Of a stretch of DNA of 64,000 nt, positions 8,734 through 19,606 are shown one piece after another; position 1 is the stretch's first letter, and the number at the start of each line of letters is the position of its first letter. The translations under genes were made by a program, and so were the position numbers. Below the pieces are notes generated by a model, which saw only the letters and a list, made by a program, of their open reading frames with translations, was not told where the DNA came from and searched no databases. The stretch lies in contig NZ_AP022609.1 of assembly GCF_010729485.1 (NCBI RefSeq), positions 744,001 through 808,000 on the forward strand, written 5' to 3'. This DNA is from Mycolicibacter hiberniae (GTDB lineage: Bacteria; Actinomycetota; Actinomycetes; Mycobacteriales; Mycobacteriaceae).

Positions 8734-11700
8734 GATGATCTCCTGCTGTTCGACAGCGTGCACCTTCGACGACCCCGACGACGGCGCCGACATGGCGCGG
8801 CGCGAGATGCGCTTGACCCCGGTCAGCTTGTCCGGGAGCAGCTCCGGCAGCTCCAGGCCGAACCGCGGCCACGCGCCCTGGTTGGCCGGCTCCTCCTGCA
8901 CCCAGAAGAACTGCTCGGCGTTCGGGTAGCGGTCCAGGGTTTGCCCGAGGCGGCGCTTGGGCAGCGGGGCCAGCTGTTCGATCCGCACGATCGCGATGTC
9001 GTCGCGGCCGTCCTTGGCCTTGCGGGCGGCCAGCTCGTAGTACAGCTTGCCGCTGGTCAGCAACACCCGGGTGACCTTGTTGCGGTCGCCCTCGCCGTCC
9101 TCGTACGTCGGCTCTTCGAGCACCGACCGGAACTTGACGTCGGTGAAGTCCTTGATGTCGCTGACCGCTGCCTTGTTGCGCAACATCGACTTCGGGGTGA
9201 ACACGATCAGCGGCCGCCGGATGCCGTCGAGGGCATGCCTGCGCAGCAGGTGGAAGTAGTTCGACGGAGTCGAGGGCATCGCGATGGTCATCGAACCCTC
9301 GGCCCACAGCTGCAGGAAACGCTCGATGCGCCCGGAGGTGTGGTCGGGGCCTTGGCCCTCATGGCCGTGCGGCAGCAGCAGCACCACGCTGGACAGCTGC
9401 CCCCACTTGGCCTCACCGGAGCTGATGAACTCGTCGATGATCGACTGGGCGCCGTTGACGAAGTCGCCGAACTGCGCCTCCCACAGCACCAGGGCGTCCG
9501 GGTTGCCCACGGTGTAGCCGTACTCGAAGCCGACGGCGGCGAACTCCGACAGCGGCGAGTCGTAGACCAGGAACTTTCCGCCGGTCGGGTTGCCGTCGGC
9601 GTCGGAGGCCAGCAGCTGCAACGGGCTGAACTCCGCCCCGTTGGACTGGTCGATGATCACCGAATGCCGTTGCGAGAAGGTGCCGCGGCGGGTGTCCTGC
9701 CCCGACAGCCGGATCAGCTTGCCTTCGGCGACCAGCGATCCCAGCGCCAGCAACTCGCCGAACGCCCAGTCCACCTTGCCCTCGTAGGCCATCTCGCGGC
9801 GTCGCTCCAACACCGGCAGCACGCGCGGGTGCACGGTGAAGCCCTCGGGGATCGCTATGAACGCATCACCGATGCGGGACAGCATCGCCTTGTCGACCGC
9901 GGTGTTCAGGCCGCGGGGCACCTGTTGCTCGGATTCCACCGACTCACTGGGCAGCGCGGCATGCTTTTCCAGTTCGCGGATCTCGTTGAACACCCGCTCC
10001 AGCTGGCCGTGGTAGTCGCGGAGGGCGTCCTCGGCCTCTTTCAGCGAGATGTCGCCACGGCCGATCAGGTCTTCGGTGTAGCTCTTGCGGACGCTGGTCT
10101 TGGTGCCGATCACGTCGTACATGTAGGGGTTGGTCATCGACGGGTCGTCGCCCTCGTTGTGCCCGCGCCGGCGGTAGCACAGCATGTCGATGACGACGTC
10201 CTTGTGGAACTTCTGGCGGAAGTCCACCGCCAGCCGGGCCACCCAGTCGCAGGCCTCCGGGTCGTCGCCGTTGACGTGGAAGATGGGGGCGCCGATCATC
10301 TTGGCCACGTCGGTGCAGTACTCGCTGGAGCGCGAGTAATCCGGCGCCGTGGTGAAACCGATCTGGTTGTTGACGATGATGTGGATGGTGCCGCCGACCC
10401 GATAGCCGGGCAGCAGCGCCATGTTCAGCGTTTCGGCGACCACGCCCTGGCCGGCGAACGCGGCGTCGCCGTGCAACATCATCGGCACCACCGAGAATGC
10501 CGGCTCCTCTTCGGTGCCCGACGCGCCCCGGCCGAGCAGATCCTGGCGGGCCCGGACCAGCCCTTCGAGCACCGGGTCCACTGCCTCCAGGTGGGACGGG
10601 TTGGCGGTCAGGGAGACCTGAATCTCGTTGTCCCCGAACATCTGCAGGTACACGCCGGTGGCGCCCAGGTGGTACTTGACGTCGCCGGAACCGTGCGCCT
10701 CGGCCGGGTTGAGGTTGCCCTCGAACTCGGTGAAGATCTGCGAATAGGGCTTGCCGACGATGTTGGCCAGCACATTGAGCCGGCCGCGGTGCGGCATGCC
10801 GATGACAACCTCGTCCAGGCCGTGTTCGGCGCACTGGTCGATGGCCGCGTCCATCATCGGGATGACGGTCTCGGCGCCTTCCAGGGAGAAGCGCTTCTGG
10901 CCGACGTACTTGGTCTGCAGGAAGCTCTCGAACGCCTCGGCGGCATTGAGCTTGCTCAGAATGTACTTCTGCTGGGCCACAGTGGGTTTGACGTGCTTGA
11001 CCTCGATGCGCTCCTGCAACCACTGCTGCTGCTCGGGCTCGAGGATGTGGGTGTACTCGACGCCGACGTGGCGGCAGTAGGCGTCGCGCAGCACCGAGAG
11101 GATCTCGCGCAGCTTGCGGATGTTGCCGCCGGGGACGCCTTCGACCTTGAATTCCCGGTCCAAGTCCCACAACGTCAGGCCGTGGCTCTGCACGTCCAGG
11201 TCCGGGTGGCTGCGGAATCGGGTGTTGTCCAAGCGCAGCGGGTCGATGTCGGCCATCAGGTGGCCCCGGTTGCGGTAGGCGGCGATCAGTTCCACTGCGC
11301 GGGCGTTCTTGTCGACGACCGAGTCGGGGTTGTCCGAGCGCCACCGCACCGGCTCGTAGGGGATGGACAGCTCGAAGAAGATCTCGTCCCAGAACGCATC
11401 CGACAGCAACATCTCGTGCACGGTGCGCAGGAAGTCGCCCGACTCCGCGCCCTGGATGATGCGGTGGTCATACGTCGAGGTCAAGGTGATCACCTTGCCC
11501 ACGCCCAGTTCGGCGATGCGCTGCTCGCTGGCACCCTGGAACTCAGCGGGGTACTCCATGGCGCCGACACCGATGATGGCGCCCTGGCCTGCCATCAACC
11601 GGGGCACCGAGTGCACCGTGCCGATGGTTCCGGGGTTGGTCAGCGAGATGGTCACCCCGGCGAAGTCCTCGGCGGTCAGCTTGCCGTCGCGGGCCCGTCG

Positions 11701-12459
11701 CACGATGTCTTCATAGGCGTCGACGAACTGCGCGAAGCGCAACGATTCGGCGCCTTTGATGGCGGCCACCACCAGGGAGCGCTTACCTCCGGCGCCATGC
11801 AGATCGATGGCCAGACCCAGGTTGGTGTGGGCCGGGGTGACGGTATTGGGCTTTCCGTCGATCTCGGCGAAATGCCGATTCATGTTGGGGAACTTCTTGA
11901 CCGCCTGCACGATCGCGTAACCGAGCAGATGGGTGAAGGAGATCTTGCCGCCGCGGTTCCGCTTGAGCTGGTTGTTGATGACGATGCGGTTGTCGATCAT
12001 CAGCTTGGCCGGCACGGCGCGCACGCTGGTGGCCGTGGGCACCGCGAGGGAGGTGGACATGTTCTTGACCACGGCGGCCGCGGCCCCGCGCAGCACCTGA
12101 CGCTCGTCGGCGGCCGCGGGCGCCGCCTGCGGCGGCTTGGCGGCCGGCGCCGGAGGCGTGGGCGCCGGGGTGGCGGGCGTGGCGGCGGGGGCGGGAGCGG
12201 CTGGGGCGGGGGCGGCCGCTGCCGGAGCAGCCGGTGCCTGCGGCGCCGGTGCGGGGGCAGTCGGTTGCGCCGGGGGAGCCTGCTCAGTCACTGCCGGGGC
12301 GGGCGCGGCCGACCCGTCGGCGCGGTTCCCGTCGTGCTTGTAGTCGGCGAGGAACTCGTGCCAGCTCGGATCCACCGAGGAGGGATCCTCGCGGAATTTG
12401 CGGTACATCTCCTCGACTAGCCACTCGTTCTGACCGAAGGGTGAACTGATACCGCTCAC
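8716..12459 (-). CDS. kgd: Multifunctional 2-oxoglutarate decarboxylase / dehydrogenase E1-E2 (KGD)
   Basis: A 1247-residue thiamine-diphosphate enzyme of the TCA cycle, acting as E1 of 2-oxoglutarate dehydrogenase and as 2-oxoglutarate decarboxylase / carboligase. The N-terminal [19 protein letters not shown] segment is followed by a low-complexity Ala/Pro linker (about 45-115). An E2-like acyltransferase domain follows (about 116-340, with [16 protein letters not shown]). The E1 part shows [13 protein letters not shown] and the ThDP/metal motif [12 protein letters not shown]. The start is GTG at 12459. The stop codon sits inside a 53-bp tandem hairpin repeat. An equally long frame on the opposite strand is a GC artefact. 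Matches Rv1248c (about 1230 residues). Confidence 0.97.
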   Translation of the reverse strand: MSGISSPFGQNEWLVEEMYRKFREDPSSVDPSWHEFLADYKHDGNRADGSAAPAPAVTEQAPPAQPTAPAPAPQAPAAPAAAAPAPAAPAPAATPATPAPTPPAPAAKPPQAAPAAADERQVLRGAAAAVVKNMSTSLAVPTATSVRAVPAKLMIDNRIVINNQLKRNRGGKISFTHLLGYAIVQAVKKFPNMNRHFAEIDGKPNTVTPAHTNLGLAIDLHGAGGKRSLVVAAIKGAESLRFAQFVDAYEDIVRRARDGKLTAEDFAGVTISLTNPGTIGTVHSVPRLMAGQGAIIGVGAMEYPAEFQGASEQRIAELGVGKVITLTSTYDHRIIQGAESGDFLRTVHEMLLSDAFWDEIFFELSIPYEPVRWRSDNPDSVVDKNARAVELIAAYRNRGHLMADIDPLRLDNTRFRSHPDLDVQSHGLTLWDLDREFKVEGVPGGNIRKLREILSVLRDAYCRHVGVEYTHILEPEQQQWLQERIEVKHVKPTVAQQKYILSKLNAAEAFESFLQTKYVGQKRFSLEGAETVIPMMDAAIDQCAEHGLDEVVIGMPHRGRLNVLANIVGKPYSQIFTEFEGNLNPAEAHGSGDVKYHLGATGVYLQMFGDNEIQVSLTANPSHLEAVDPVLEGLVRARQDLLGRGASGTEEEPAFSVVPMMLHGDAAFAGQGVVAETLNMALLPGYRVGGTIHIIVNNQIGFTTAPDYSRSSEYCTDVAKMIGAPIFHVNGDDPEACDWVARLAVDFRQKFHKDVVIDMLCYRRRGHNEGDDPSMTNPYMYDVIGTKTSVRKSYTEDLIGRGDISLKEAEDALRDYHGQLERVFNEIRELEKHAALPSESVESEQQVPRGLNTAVDKAMLSRIGDAFIAIPEGFTVHPRVLPVLERRREMAYEGKVDWAFGELLALGSLVAEGKLIRLSGQDTRRGTFSQRHSVIIDQSNGAEFSPLQLLASDADGNPTGGKFLVYDSPLSEFAAVGFEYGYTVGNPDALVLWEAQFGDFVNGAQSIIDEFISSGEAKWGQLSSVVLLLPHGHEGQGPDHTSGRIERFLQLWAEGSMTIAMPSTPSNYFHLLRRHALDGIRRPLIVFTPKSMLRNKAAVSDIKDFTDVKFRSVLEEPTYEDGEGDRNKVTRVLLTSGKLYYELAARKAKDGRDDIAIVRIEQLAPLPKRRLGQTLDRYPNAEQFFWVQEEPANQGAWPRFGLELPELLPDKLTGVKRISRRAMSAPSSGSSKVHAVEQQEIIDSAFG

Positions 12460-12593
12460 GACAGCTTCTCGCCTCGATTCCTGGTCGTCCGGCGAGGCAC
12501 TTTGCGCCCGCGCCCACCTGCCCTATAAAGGCTAGCCCCTCCCATATATTCCGCCAGGATCGCGGCCGATTGTCCGTCGCCTATCGCAGTCGG

Positions 12594-13373
12594 TCAGGCG
12601 GAGTGGGCGTCGTCGGCGGGCAGGGCCGGAACCAGGTGCAAGGGCACCGGCCACCGCTGGGCGGGCTCGCCGAACGCCTTACGGGCGTGACCGACGACCT
12701 TCTTGCCCATCAGGCGGTTGCCGATCGCCCCGATCACCGCACCCAGGCCGACCGGCAGCAGTTTGCCGAACGCCAAGGCCCCGCGGCGCAGGGTGAAGCG
12801 CTTGACGAAGTACCGCAGCATCCGGGAGTTCAGCTCCCGGACCGCCGGCAGCGGCAGGGCGGCGACACCGGCGGAGCCTTCGGCGAGCCACGCGCCGCTG
12901 GTACGGCCCGTGCCGAGCAGCTCGCCCAGCGCGCCCTTGCCCCGGTCGCCCACCAGCACCGCCAGCACCAGCGCCCGCCGCCGCTCGTGGTCGTCCACCG
13001 GAATGCCGTGCACCTGCGCCACCGACAGCACGAAGAACGCGGTGGCCTCCAGGAACACCGCGGTTTCGCCGGCCACCGCCGACAGTGCCATCAGGGTGCC
13101 GATAGCCGGTACCGCCGCGGTGGCGCCCACCGCGGCGCCGGTAGCCGTCGACGCGGCCAGGTAACGCTTCTCCAGCTTCGCGATGATCTGGGCCGGGCTG
13201 GCGTCGGGATCGGCCCGGCGCAGTCGCTCCAGGTAGGTGCGTACCGCCGGACCCTGCACCCGTTCGCTGCCCTCGATGACCCGCGCCAACGCCCGGGCCG
13301 CCATGGTGGGCTTACCCTCCCCGGAGGTCGGTGATGGAACCTGCGCCGACTTCCGCCGTCGAAAGATGCCCAT
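12594..13373 (-). CDS. Conserved membrane-associated protein (Rv1249c-like)
   Basis: A 259-residue protein of unknown function. A basic N-terminus (MGIFRRRKSAQ) is followed by an amphipathic region, then a long hydrophobic Ala/Gly-rich stretch (about residues 75-125: STATGAAVGATAAVPAIGTL onward) likely to cross or line the membrane, and a basic C-terminal half (MLRYFVKRFTLRRG, RLMGKKVVGHARKAF). No catalytic motif is recognisable. ATG 13373 has GGGAGG 5 nt upstream. It lies 134 bp upstream of kgd on the same strand and is divergent from the MFS exporter, as for Rv1249c. Confidence 0.75.
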   Translation of the reverse strand: MGIFRRRKSAQVPSPTSGEGKPTMAARALARVIEGSERVQGPAVRTYLERLRRADPDASPAQIIAKLEKRYLAASTATGAAVGATAAVPAIGTLMALSAVAGETAVFLEATAFFVLSVAQVHGIPVDDHERRRALVLAVLVGDRGKGALGELLGTGRTSGAWLAEGSAGVAALPLPAVRELNSRMLRYFVKRFTLRRGALAFGKLLPVGLGAVIGAIGNRLMGKKVVGHARKAFGEPAQRWPVPLHLVPALPADDAHSA

Positions 13374-13570
13374 GGTTGCCTCCCGTTTGGTGCGGTGCCT
13401 TTCAGGCTAACGCGCCGGCGACCGTCGGCCCGGCGAACGAAGCGGGCACCGCCGGACGGCACAGCGTCCCATCGGCGATCCGAGTTGTTCGTGACCTCAT
13501 CTGTCCGTAGCGTCGGATGCGGTGGCTTGATGCCCCCAACAGCACCGCGCAGTGATGAGAGGGGCGGCGC

Positions 13571-15457
13571 TTGAGCAGCACGATCAGCCGGTTTGGGCCC
13601 GGGGAGCACTCGGAAAGCGCCGAATCCGCGCGTTCGGGTGCGGTGCGCTCAGCCGAGCCGGTCAACCCGTGGAACGCGCTGTGGGCGATGCTGCTCGGCT
13701 TCTTCGTGATCCTGGTCGATTCCACCATTGTCGCGGTCGCCAACCCGAGCATCATGACGTCGCTGGGCGTGGGCTACGACACCGTGATCTGGGTTACCAG
13801 TGCTTACCTGCTGGCCTACGCGGTGCCGCTGCTGGTCGCCGGCCGCCTCGGCGACCAGTTCGGTCCGAAGAACCTGTACCTGATCGGCCTGGCGGTGTTC
13901 ACCGCGGCGTCGCTGTGGTGCGGTCTGGCCGGGGGAATCGCGATGTTGATCGCCGCGCGCACGGTGCAGGGGATCGGAGCGGCGCTGCTCACCCCGCAGA
14001 CCCTGTCGGTGATCACCCGCACCTTCCCGCCGGATCGGCGCGGCGCGGCAATGAGTGTCTGGGGTGCCACCGCGGGCGTGGCGACGCTGATCGGTCCGCT
14101 GGCCGGTGGCGTGCTGGTGGACCGGCTCGGCTGGGAGTGGATCTTCTTCATCAACGTCCCGATCGGCGCAATCGGCCTGGTCCTGGCGATCGTGTTGATC
14201 CCGGATCTGCCGGTGCACCGCCATCGCTTCGACCTGCTGGGCGTCGCGCTGTCGGGAGCCGGGATGTTCCTGCTGGTGTTCGCCCTGCAAGAAGGCGAAT
14301 CCCAGGGCTGGGCGCCGTGGATCTGGGCTCAGTTGGTCGGCGGCCTGTGCTGCATGGCGGCCTTCGTCTACTGGCAGGCCGTCAACAAGGGCGAGCCGCT
14401 GGTGCCGCTGCGCATCTTCCGCGATCTCGATTTCGGGCTGGCCAACGTCGGGGTGGCCGTCATCGGCTTCGCCGCCACCGGGATGGTGCTGCCGGTGATG
14501 TTCTACGCCCAGGCGGTGTGCGGCATGACGCCGACGCGCTCAGCGCTGCTCACCGCACCGATGGCGATCACCTCAGGGCTGCTGGCCCCAGTCGTGGGAC
14601 GCATCGTGGACAGGGCACACCCCCGGCCGGTGGTCGGTTTCGGTTTCTCGGCTCTGGCGATCGGGCTCACCTGGCTCTCGATCGAGATGACGCCGCTGAC
14701 CCCCATCTGGCGGCTGGTGCTGCCCTTCACGGCGATCGGCATCGGCATGGCGTTCATCTGGTCGCCGCTGGCGACCACCGCAACGCGCAACCTGCCGCCG
14801 CAGCTGGCCGGTGCCGGTTCGGGGGTCTACAACGCAACCCGCCAGGTCGGCGCCGTGCTGGGCAGCGCCGGTATGGCCGCCTTCATGACCTCGCGGATCG
14901 CCGCGGACCTGCCCGCCATGCCGGGTGAGACACGCCCCGGGGATGCCGCCGGGGTCCTGCACCTACCGGAGTTCCTGCACGAGCCGTTCGCGCTGGCGAT
15001 GTCGGAGGCCACGCTGTTACCGGCCTTCGTCGCCCTGTTCGGTGTCCTCGCCGCGCTGTTCATGGTCGGTTACGTGATCGACCCGGCACGCCGCACCGCC
15101 GGACGCGGGGGTCACGCCGGGGATGCCGCACGCCAAGGCGACCCGCCGACCGCGCCGATCCCGGTCGTGGCCCCGCATCACGCTGTTCGCCCGTCGCCGG
15201 CCGATGACCCGGCGACCGAGCCGCTGACGGTCGAGATCGTGCGGCCGGCGTTTGCCGCGCCTGCGCCGGCACGGCGTCACAACGGTGTCAGCGCCGATGT
15301 GGAACGTCAGATTCGGCCCGCCACCAACGGGGCGCCGGTGCCCGACGTGCTGGCCAAATTCGGGATCACCGGCAGCAGTCCGTCGCGCCGCAACCGGCAT
15401 TATCTGGAGGATCCCGGTGACACCGCGACCGTGGGACGGCACTCGCGGCGGTGGTGA
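13571..15457 (+). CDS. MFS drug-resistance exporter, DHA2 (14-TM) family
   Basis: Proton-driven multidrug exporter of the major facilitator superfamily, 628 residues. The membrane part begins near residue 37 ([20 protein letters not shown]), with motif A as [16 protein letters not shown] and the antiporter motif C region [16 protein letters not shown] Pro/Ala/Arg-rich cytoplasmic tail of about 120 residues (after GYVIDPARR) is longer than the family needs. Start TTG at 13571 is taken because GAGAGGGG precedes it and the N-terminal 36 residues are hydrophilic. Substrate unknown. Matches Rv1250; it converges on lprE with a 9-bp gap. Confidence 0.88.
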   Translation: MSSTISRFGPGEHSESAESARSGAVRSAEPVNPWNALWAMLLGFFVILVDSTIVAVANPSIMTSLGVGYDTVIWVTSAYLLAYAVPLLVAGRLGDQFGPKNLYLIGLAVFTAASLWCGLAGGIAMLIAARTVQGIGAALLTPQTLSVITRTFPPDRRGAAMSVWGATAGVATLIGPLAGGVLVDRLGWEWIFFINVPIGAIGLVLAIVLIPDLPVHRHRFDLLGVALSGAGMFLLVFALQEGESQGWAPWIWAQLVGGLCCMAAFVYWQAVNKGEPLVPLRIFRDLDFGLANVGVAVIGFAATGMVLPVMFYAQAVCGMTPTRSALLTAPMAITSGLLAPVVGRIVDRAHPRPVVGFGFSALAIGLTWLSIEMTPLTPIWRLVLPFTAIGIGMAFIWSPLATTATRNLPPQLAGAGSGVYNATRQVGAVLGSAGMAAFMTSRIAADLPAMPGETRPGDAAGVLHLPEFLHEPFALAMSEATLLPAFVALFGVLAALFMVGYVIDPARRTAGRGGHAGDAARQGDPPTAPIPVVAPHHAVRPSPADDPATEPLTVEIVRPAFAAPAPARRHNGVSADVERQIRPATNGAPVPDVLAKFGITGSSPSRRNRHYLEDPGDTATVGRHSRRW

Positions 15458-15466
15458 GGCAGCCCG

Positions 15467-16021
15467 CTAACGGGTGGTGTTGCCGACGATCTCCACGCCG
15501 GTGCCGTTCCAGTGGAACTTCACCACCCCGGCTATGCCCGGTATGCCGCTGGCGTTGCGCAGGGCCACCGTGTCCGGCGTGCACTGCGCCAGGTCGATGC
15601 CGCTGAATCCGTAGGTGTCCGGCACGGACTGGGCGAGGAATTCTCCGCGGTGAAACAGCACGGCGCGGGTACCGGGATGCTCGGAGTTGGTGTTCGCCTT
15701 CACGATCACCGCCGATATGTCGGCACAGGTGTTGTAGTTGCCGGCCAGCGGTTCCGGGCTCCACGGTTGCCCGCTGCGCGGGTCGCGCGGCAGCTCGGAG
15801 ACGGCCTGGGCGATCGCCGGGGCGGCCAGGTCGACCGCACACGGGTCGGCGGGCGGGCTGCTCGAGGCCGGGGACTCTGCGACGGGCGCCTGCGGCGGCG
15901 CGGCGGCCGGGCTGGTGTTCGCGGGCGTCTTGGCGACGGTGGAGTCGCCCGAGCCGCAACCGGCCAGTAGGGCGGCAGCCAGCGCGGCAATCACGACAGA
16001 CGGTTTGACGACACCCAGCAC
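15467..16021 (-). CDS. lprE: LprE/LppP-family lipoprotein
   Basis: Secreted lipoprotein of about 184 residues. The hydrophobic signal VVIAALAAALLAGC ends in a lipobox Cys, followed by a Pro/Ala/Ser-rich spacer and a compact domain with paired cysteines (PCAVDL, NTCADIS, AQCTPD) typical of the LppP/LprE family. GTG 16021 gives a signal peptide of normal length; GTG 16030 and a frame extension to 16117 are alternatives, since none has a convincing ribosome site. Function is unknown; LprE has been linked to host interaction in M. tuberculosis. It is divergent from deaD. Confidence 0.82.
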   Translation of the reverse strand: MLGVVKPSVVIAALAAALLAGCGSGDSTVAKTPANTSPAAAPPQAPVAESPASSSPPADPCAVDLAAPAIAQAVSELPRDPRSGQPWSPEPLAGNYNTCADISAVIVKANTNSEHPGTRAVLFHRGEFLAQSVPDTYGFSGIDLAQCTPDTVALRNASGIPGIAGVVKFHWNGTGVEIVGNTTR

Positions 16022-16115
16022 ACCGGGCACCGTACCGTCCGCCGGCCGACCGGCCGGGGAGGCACGGCCAACCGGCGGCCGAACGCGGGCTTCGGCGACC
16101 CGCGTCGAGCGCGGC

Positions 16116-16143
16116 ACGGGCAGGGCTCCTTTGCCCGTAGACT
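16116..16143 (+). promoter_or_regulatory. Hairpin and -10-like element before deaD
   Basis: A 7-bp inverted repeat (ACGGGCA at 16116-16122, TGCCCGT at 16132-16138, 9-nt loop) abuts a TANNNT hexamer TAGACT (16138-16143), 10 nt before the deaD ATG. A start site about 7 nt downstream would leave almost no leader. No convincing -35 is seen. The hairpin could be an operator rather than an RNA structure. Confidence 0.4.
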
Positions 16144-16153
16144 GCTAAGCGCT

Positions 16154-17896
16154 ATGACCTCGCCTGATGCCCCCGATGAGCTCCTCTCGGACCCGTCCGC
16201 CCCGTCCACCTCGGACTCCACTCCGACCTTCGCCGACCTGCAGATTCACCCCTCGGTGCTGCGGGCCGTCGCCGATGTCGGCTATGAGACGCCCTCGGCG
16301 ATTCAGGCCGCAACCATCCCGGCCCTGCTGGAGGGTTCCGACGTGGTCGGGCTGGCCCAGACCGGCACCGGCAAGACCGCCGCGTTCGCCATTCCGATCC
16401 TGTCGCGCATCGACACCACCAGCAAAGCCACCCAGGCGCTGGTGCTCGCACCCACCCGCGAGTTGGCACTGCAGGTGGCCGAGGCGTTCGGGCGTTACGG
16501 CGCGCACCTGCCGCGGATCAACGTGCTGCCGATCTACGGCGGGGCCTCCTACACTGTGCAGCTGTCGGGGCTGAAGCGCGGCGCGCAGGTGGTGGTGGGT
16601 ACGCCGGGCCGGGTCATCGACCACCTGGAACGTGGCAGCCTGGATCTGTCGCACCTGGACTACCTGGTGCTCGACGAGGCCGACGAGATGCTGGCGATGG
16701 GCTTCGCCGAAGACGTCGAACGCATCCTGGCCGACACGCCTGAGTACAAGCAGGTGGCCCTGTTCTCGGCGACCATGCCCTCGGCCATTCGCCGCATCAC
16801 CAGCCGTTACCTGCACGACCCGGTCGAAGTCACCGTCAAGGCGAAAACCACCACGGCGGAGAACATCTCGCAGCGCTACATCGAGGTCGCCGGGCCGCGC
16901 AAGATGGACGCCCTGACCAGAGTGCTCGAAGTCGAGCCTTTCGAAGCGATGATCGTCTTCGTCCGTACCAAGCAGGCCACTGAGGAGGTCGCCGAGAAGC
17001 TGCGCGCCCGCGGGTTTTCCGCGGCGGCCATCAACGGAGATATCGCCCAGGCGCAGCGCGAGCGCACCATCACCGCGCTGAAGAACGGCAGCATCGACAT
17101 CCTGGTCGCCACCGATGTCGCCGCCCGCGGCCTGGATGTCGACCGCATCTCTCACGTGGTCAACTACGACATTCCCAACGACCCCGAGGCCTATGTGCAC
17201 CGGATCGGGCGCACCGGCCGGGCCGGGCGGTCGGGAGCCGCGCTGCTGTTCGTCAGCCCCCGCGAGCGCCATCTGCTGCGGCTCATCGAAAAGGTGACGC
17301 GGCAGAAGCTGGTCGAGTCCGAGCTGCCCAGCATCGACGACGTCAACGCTCAGCGGGTCGCGAAGTTCGCCGACGCGATCACCAGCCACCTCAGTTCCCC
17401 GAGCCTCGAGTTGTTCCGCCGCCTGGTCGAGGACTACAGCCGCGAGCACAACGTCCCCATGGCCGACATCGCCGCCGCACTGGCGGTGCAGTCCCGGGAC
17501 GGCGAGGCGTTCCTCATGGTGGAACCGCCGCCGGACAAGCGACGCGAACACGCCAAGCCGGGCAGGGAAGGCGGCCGGGACGACCGCAAGGGCGGCCCCC
17601 CGAAGGACGGATTCGCCACCTACCGGATCTCGGTCGGCAAGCGGCACAAGGTCAACCCGGGTGCCATCGTCGGGGCGCTGGCCAACGAGGGCGGCTTGCA
17701 CCGCAGCGATTTCGGCAACATCAGCATCAAGGTGGACCACTCGCTGGTGGAGCTTCCGGCAAAGCTGTCCGGCAAGACACTCAAGGCGTTGGAGCAGACC
17801 CGGATTCAGGGACAGCTGATCCACCTGAGTCGGGAACGGCCGTCCGGTAAGCCCAGTCGTCGTCCTGAAGGCGGGCACCGGAAACGCACCGAATGA
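16154..17896 (+). CDS. deaD: DEAD-box ATP-dependent RNA helicase
   Basis: Cytoplasmic RNA helicase of the DeaD/CsdA type, 580 residues. Motifs in order: Q motif YETPSAIQ, motif I AQTGTGKT (about 74-81), Ia PTRELALQ, II VLDEADEM, III SATMP, IV VFVRTKQ, V DVAARGLDVDR, VI HRIGRTGRAG. A charged Lys/Arg/Gly segment (about 460-490) precedes a DbpA-type RNA-binding domain (YRISVGKRHKVNPGAIVGAL) and a basic tail. Expected roles are ribosome assembly and cold/RNA turnover. The stop overlaps the start of the acyltransferase gene by 4 bp. Matches Rv1253. Confidence 0.96.
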   Translation: MTSPDAPDELLSDPSAPSTSDSTPTFADLQIHPSVLRAVADVGYETPSAIQAATIPALLEGSDVVGLAQTGTGKTAAFAIPILSRIDTTSKATQALVLAPTRELALQVAEAFGRYGAHLPRINVLPIYGGASYTVQLSGLKRGAQVVVGTPGRVIDHLERGSLDLSHLDYLVLDEADEMLAMGFAEDVERILADTPEYKQVALFSATMPSAIRRITSRYLHDPVEVTVKAKTTTAENISQRYIEVAGPRKMDALTRVLEVEPFEAMIVFVRTKQATEEVAEKLRARGFSAAAINGDIAQAQRERTITALKNGSIDILVATDVAARGLDVDRISHVVNYDIPNDPEAYVHRIGRTGRAGRSGAALLFVSPRERHLLRLIEKVTRQKLVESELPSIDDVNAQRVAKFADAITSHLSSPSLELFRRLVEDYSREHNVPMADIAAALAVQSRDGEAFLMVEPPPDKRREHAKPGREGGRDDRKGGPPKDGFATYRISVGKRHKVNPGAIVGALANEGGLHRSDFGNISIKVDHSLVELPAKLSGKTLKALEQTRIQGQLIHLSRERPSGKPSRRPEGGHRKRTE

Positions 17897-19032
17897 CCCT
17901 GCCGCGCGACGAGGTCGCCCAGGGCGGGCTCGAGCAGATCGATCATGTCGATCGGGTCGCGTCGCTGACGGGTGTGCGTGCGGTGGCCGCGATCCTGGTG
18001 GTCGGAACCCACGCGGCCTACACCACCGGCAAGTACACCCACGGCTACGCGGGGTTGCTGGGTTCGCGCATGGAGATCGGCGTGCCGATCTTCTTCGTGC
18101 TCTCCGGTTTCCTGCTGTTCCAGCCGTGGGTTCGCGCGACGGCGTTCGGGGCGCCCGAACCCACGGTGCGGCGCTACGCCTGGCATCGGGTGCGGCGCAT
18201 CATGCCCGCCTATGTGGTCACGGTGCTGCTGGCCTATGCGATCTACCACTTCCGCACCGCCGGCCCGAACCCCGGCCATACCTGGATCGGGCTGCTGCGC
18301 AACCTGACGCTGACCCAGATCTACACCGACAACTACATGTTCGGATACCTGCATCAGGGCCTCACCCAGATGTGGAGCCTGGCGGTCGAGGTCGCCTTCT
18401 ACGTGGTTTTGCCCCTGCTGGCCTACGTGACATTGGTCTGGCTGTGCCGGCGACGGTGGCGGCCGGGGCTGCTGCTGGCTGGACTGGCCGCCGCGGCCGC
18501 GATCACGCCGCTGTGGTTGACGCTGGTGCACGTGACCGACTTCCTTCCCGACGGCGCCCGGCTGTGGCTGCCGGGTTACCTGGCCTGGTTCGTGGCCGGG
18601 ATGGTGCTGGCGGTGCTGCGGGCCATGGGCGTGCGGTGCTATGGATTCGTCGCGATTCCGCTGGCGCTCATCTGCTATGTCATCGCTTCCACCCCGATCG
18701 CCGGGGAGCCCACCACGTCACCGGCCAAGTTGTCCGAGGCGCTGGTCAAGGCGGGCTTCTACGCGGCAATCGCCGCGCTGATGGTGGCGCCGCTGGCGTT
18801 GGGCAACCGGGGCTGGTACGCGCGGCTGCTGGCGAGCCGGCCGATGGTGTGGCTGGGGGAGATCTCCTACGAGATCTTCCTGGTGCACCTGGTGCTGATG
18901 GAGGTGGTGATGGTGCAGGTGCTGCGCACCCCGGTCTACACCGGCTCGATGGCGGCGCTGTTCGTGCTCACCATGGCGGTCACCGTCCCGGTGGCCTGGC
19001 TGCTGCACCGGTTCACCCGGGTGCGGAGTTGA
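17893..19032 (+). CDS. Membrane acyltransferase, acyltransferase-3 family
   Basis: A 379-residue integral membrane O-acyltransferase with about ten hydrophobic segments. The catalytic His lies in the opening segment (SLTGVRAVAAILVVGTHAAY), followed by the family signature VPIFFVLSGFLLF and the basic RRYAWHRVRRIMPAYV. Such enzymes acylate sugars or lipids of the cell envelope; the substrate is not deducible. Its ATG overlaps the deaD stop (ATGA). The 3' end overlaps the convergent TetR gene by 20 bp. Matches Rv1254. Confidence 0.88.
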   Translation: MTLPRDEVAQGGLEQIDHVDRVASLTGVRAVAAILVVGTHAAYTTGKYTHGYAGLLGSRMEIGVPIFFVLSGFLLFQPWVRATAFGAPEPTVRRYAWHRVRRIMPAYVVTVLLAYAIYHFRTAGPNPGHTWIGLLRNLTLTQIYTDNYMFGYLHQGLTQMWSLAVEVAFYVVLPLLAYVTLVWLCRRRWRPGLLLAGLAAAAAITPLWLTLVHVTDFLPDGARLWLPGYLAWFVAGMVLAVLRAMGVRCYGFVAIPLALICYVIASTPIAGEPTTSPAKLSEALVKAGFYAAIAALMVAPLALGNRGWYARLLASRPMVWLGEISYEIFLVHLVLMEVVMVQVLRTPVYTGSMAALFVLTMAVTVPVAWLLHRFTRVRS

Positions 19033-19606
19033 GCCGGCCGGGCGACACCACGACCGGCACCACGAACTGCCGCAGCATCGCCCGTTCCTCCTCGGCGTCG
19101 CGGCCGGGAAAGCTCAGCAGTGAGGTCAGCACCCGCACCACCCAACGGGCGCGCGCCGGCACCGTGTCGCTGTCCTGACCGTCCAGCCCGGACAGGAAGG
19201 ACGTGACCATCACGGTGATGACCTCGGACTGCGCAGCCATGGTGGCACCGATCGGCGGGCCGCTCTCGGCGAACCACGACGCCAGGGCCGGGTTGTTGCG
19301 CACCAGCGCCAGGGATTCGGTGATCCCGGCGACCAGCCGCTCCGCCGGATCCTCGACACCGGCCAGCCGCTGGGTCAACTGGTGATACAGCGCATTGGCC
19401 CACCGGTGGGCATAGGCGGTGTGCAGCGCGTCGCGGCTCTCGAAGTACCGATACAGCGTGGCGCGCGAACATCCCGCTGCGCGGGCGATCTCATTCATGC
19501 CCACCGAAGCGGGGTCCTGTTCGGCGAACAGCTTCTCGGCCGCGTCGAGAATCTTCTCGGCGGCCAGCTCACCGCGCTGATCGGACAGCCAGGACCGCCC
19601 AGCCAT
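19013..19606 (-). CDS. TetR-family regulator paired with cyp130
   Basis: A 197-residue repressor: N-terminal helix-turn-helix (AAEKILDAAEKLFAEQ ... VGMNEIARAAGCSRATLYRYF, about residues 15-52) and a helical ligand domain. ATG 19606 overlaps the stop of the upstream cytochrome gene as TGATG; a GTG directly before it (19609) is the alternative. Being the second gene after cyp130, it probably controls that promoter, which carries an 18-bp imperfect palindrome between its hexamers. The stop lies inside the end of the convergent acyltransferase gene. Matches Rv1255c. Confidence 0.88.
   Translation of the reverse strand: MAGRSWLSDQRGELAAEKILDAAEKLFAEQDPASVGMNEIARAAGCSRATLYRYFESRDALHTAYAHRWANALYHQLTQRLAGVEDPAERLVAGITESLALVRNNPALASWFAESGPPIGATMAAQSEVITVMVTSFLSGLDGQDSDTVPARARWVVRVLTSLLSFPGRDAEEERAMLRQFVVPVVVSPGRLNSAPG

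Noticed and set aside
8701..12420. A 1239-residue open frame on the plus strand opposite kgd
   Set aside because: It is the antisense shadow of a high-GC gene: composition is dominated by Val, Gly, Arg and His, with no recognisable domain, while the minus strand encodes a textbook KGD protein.
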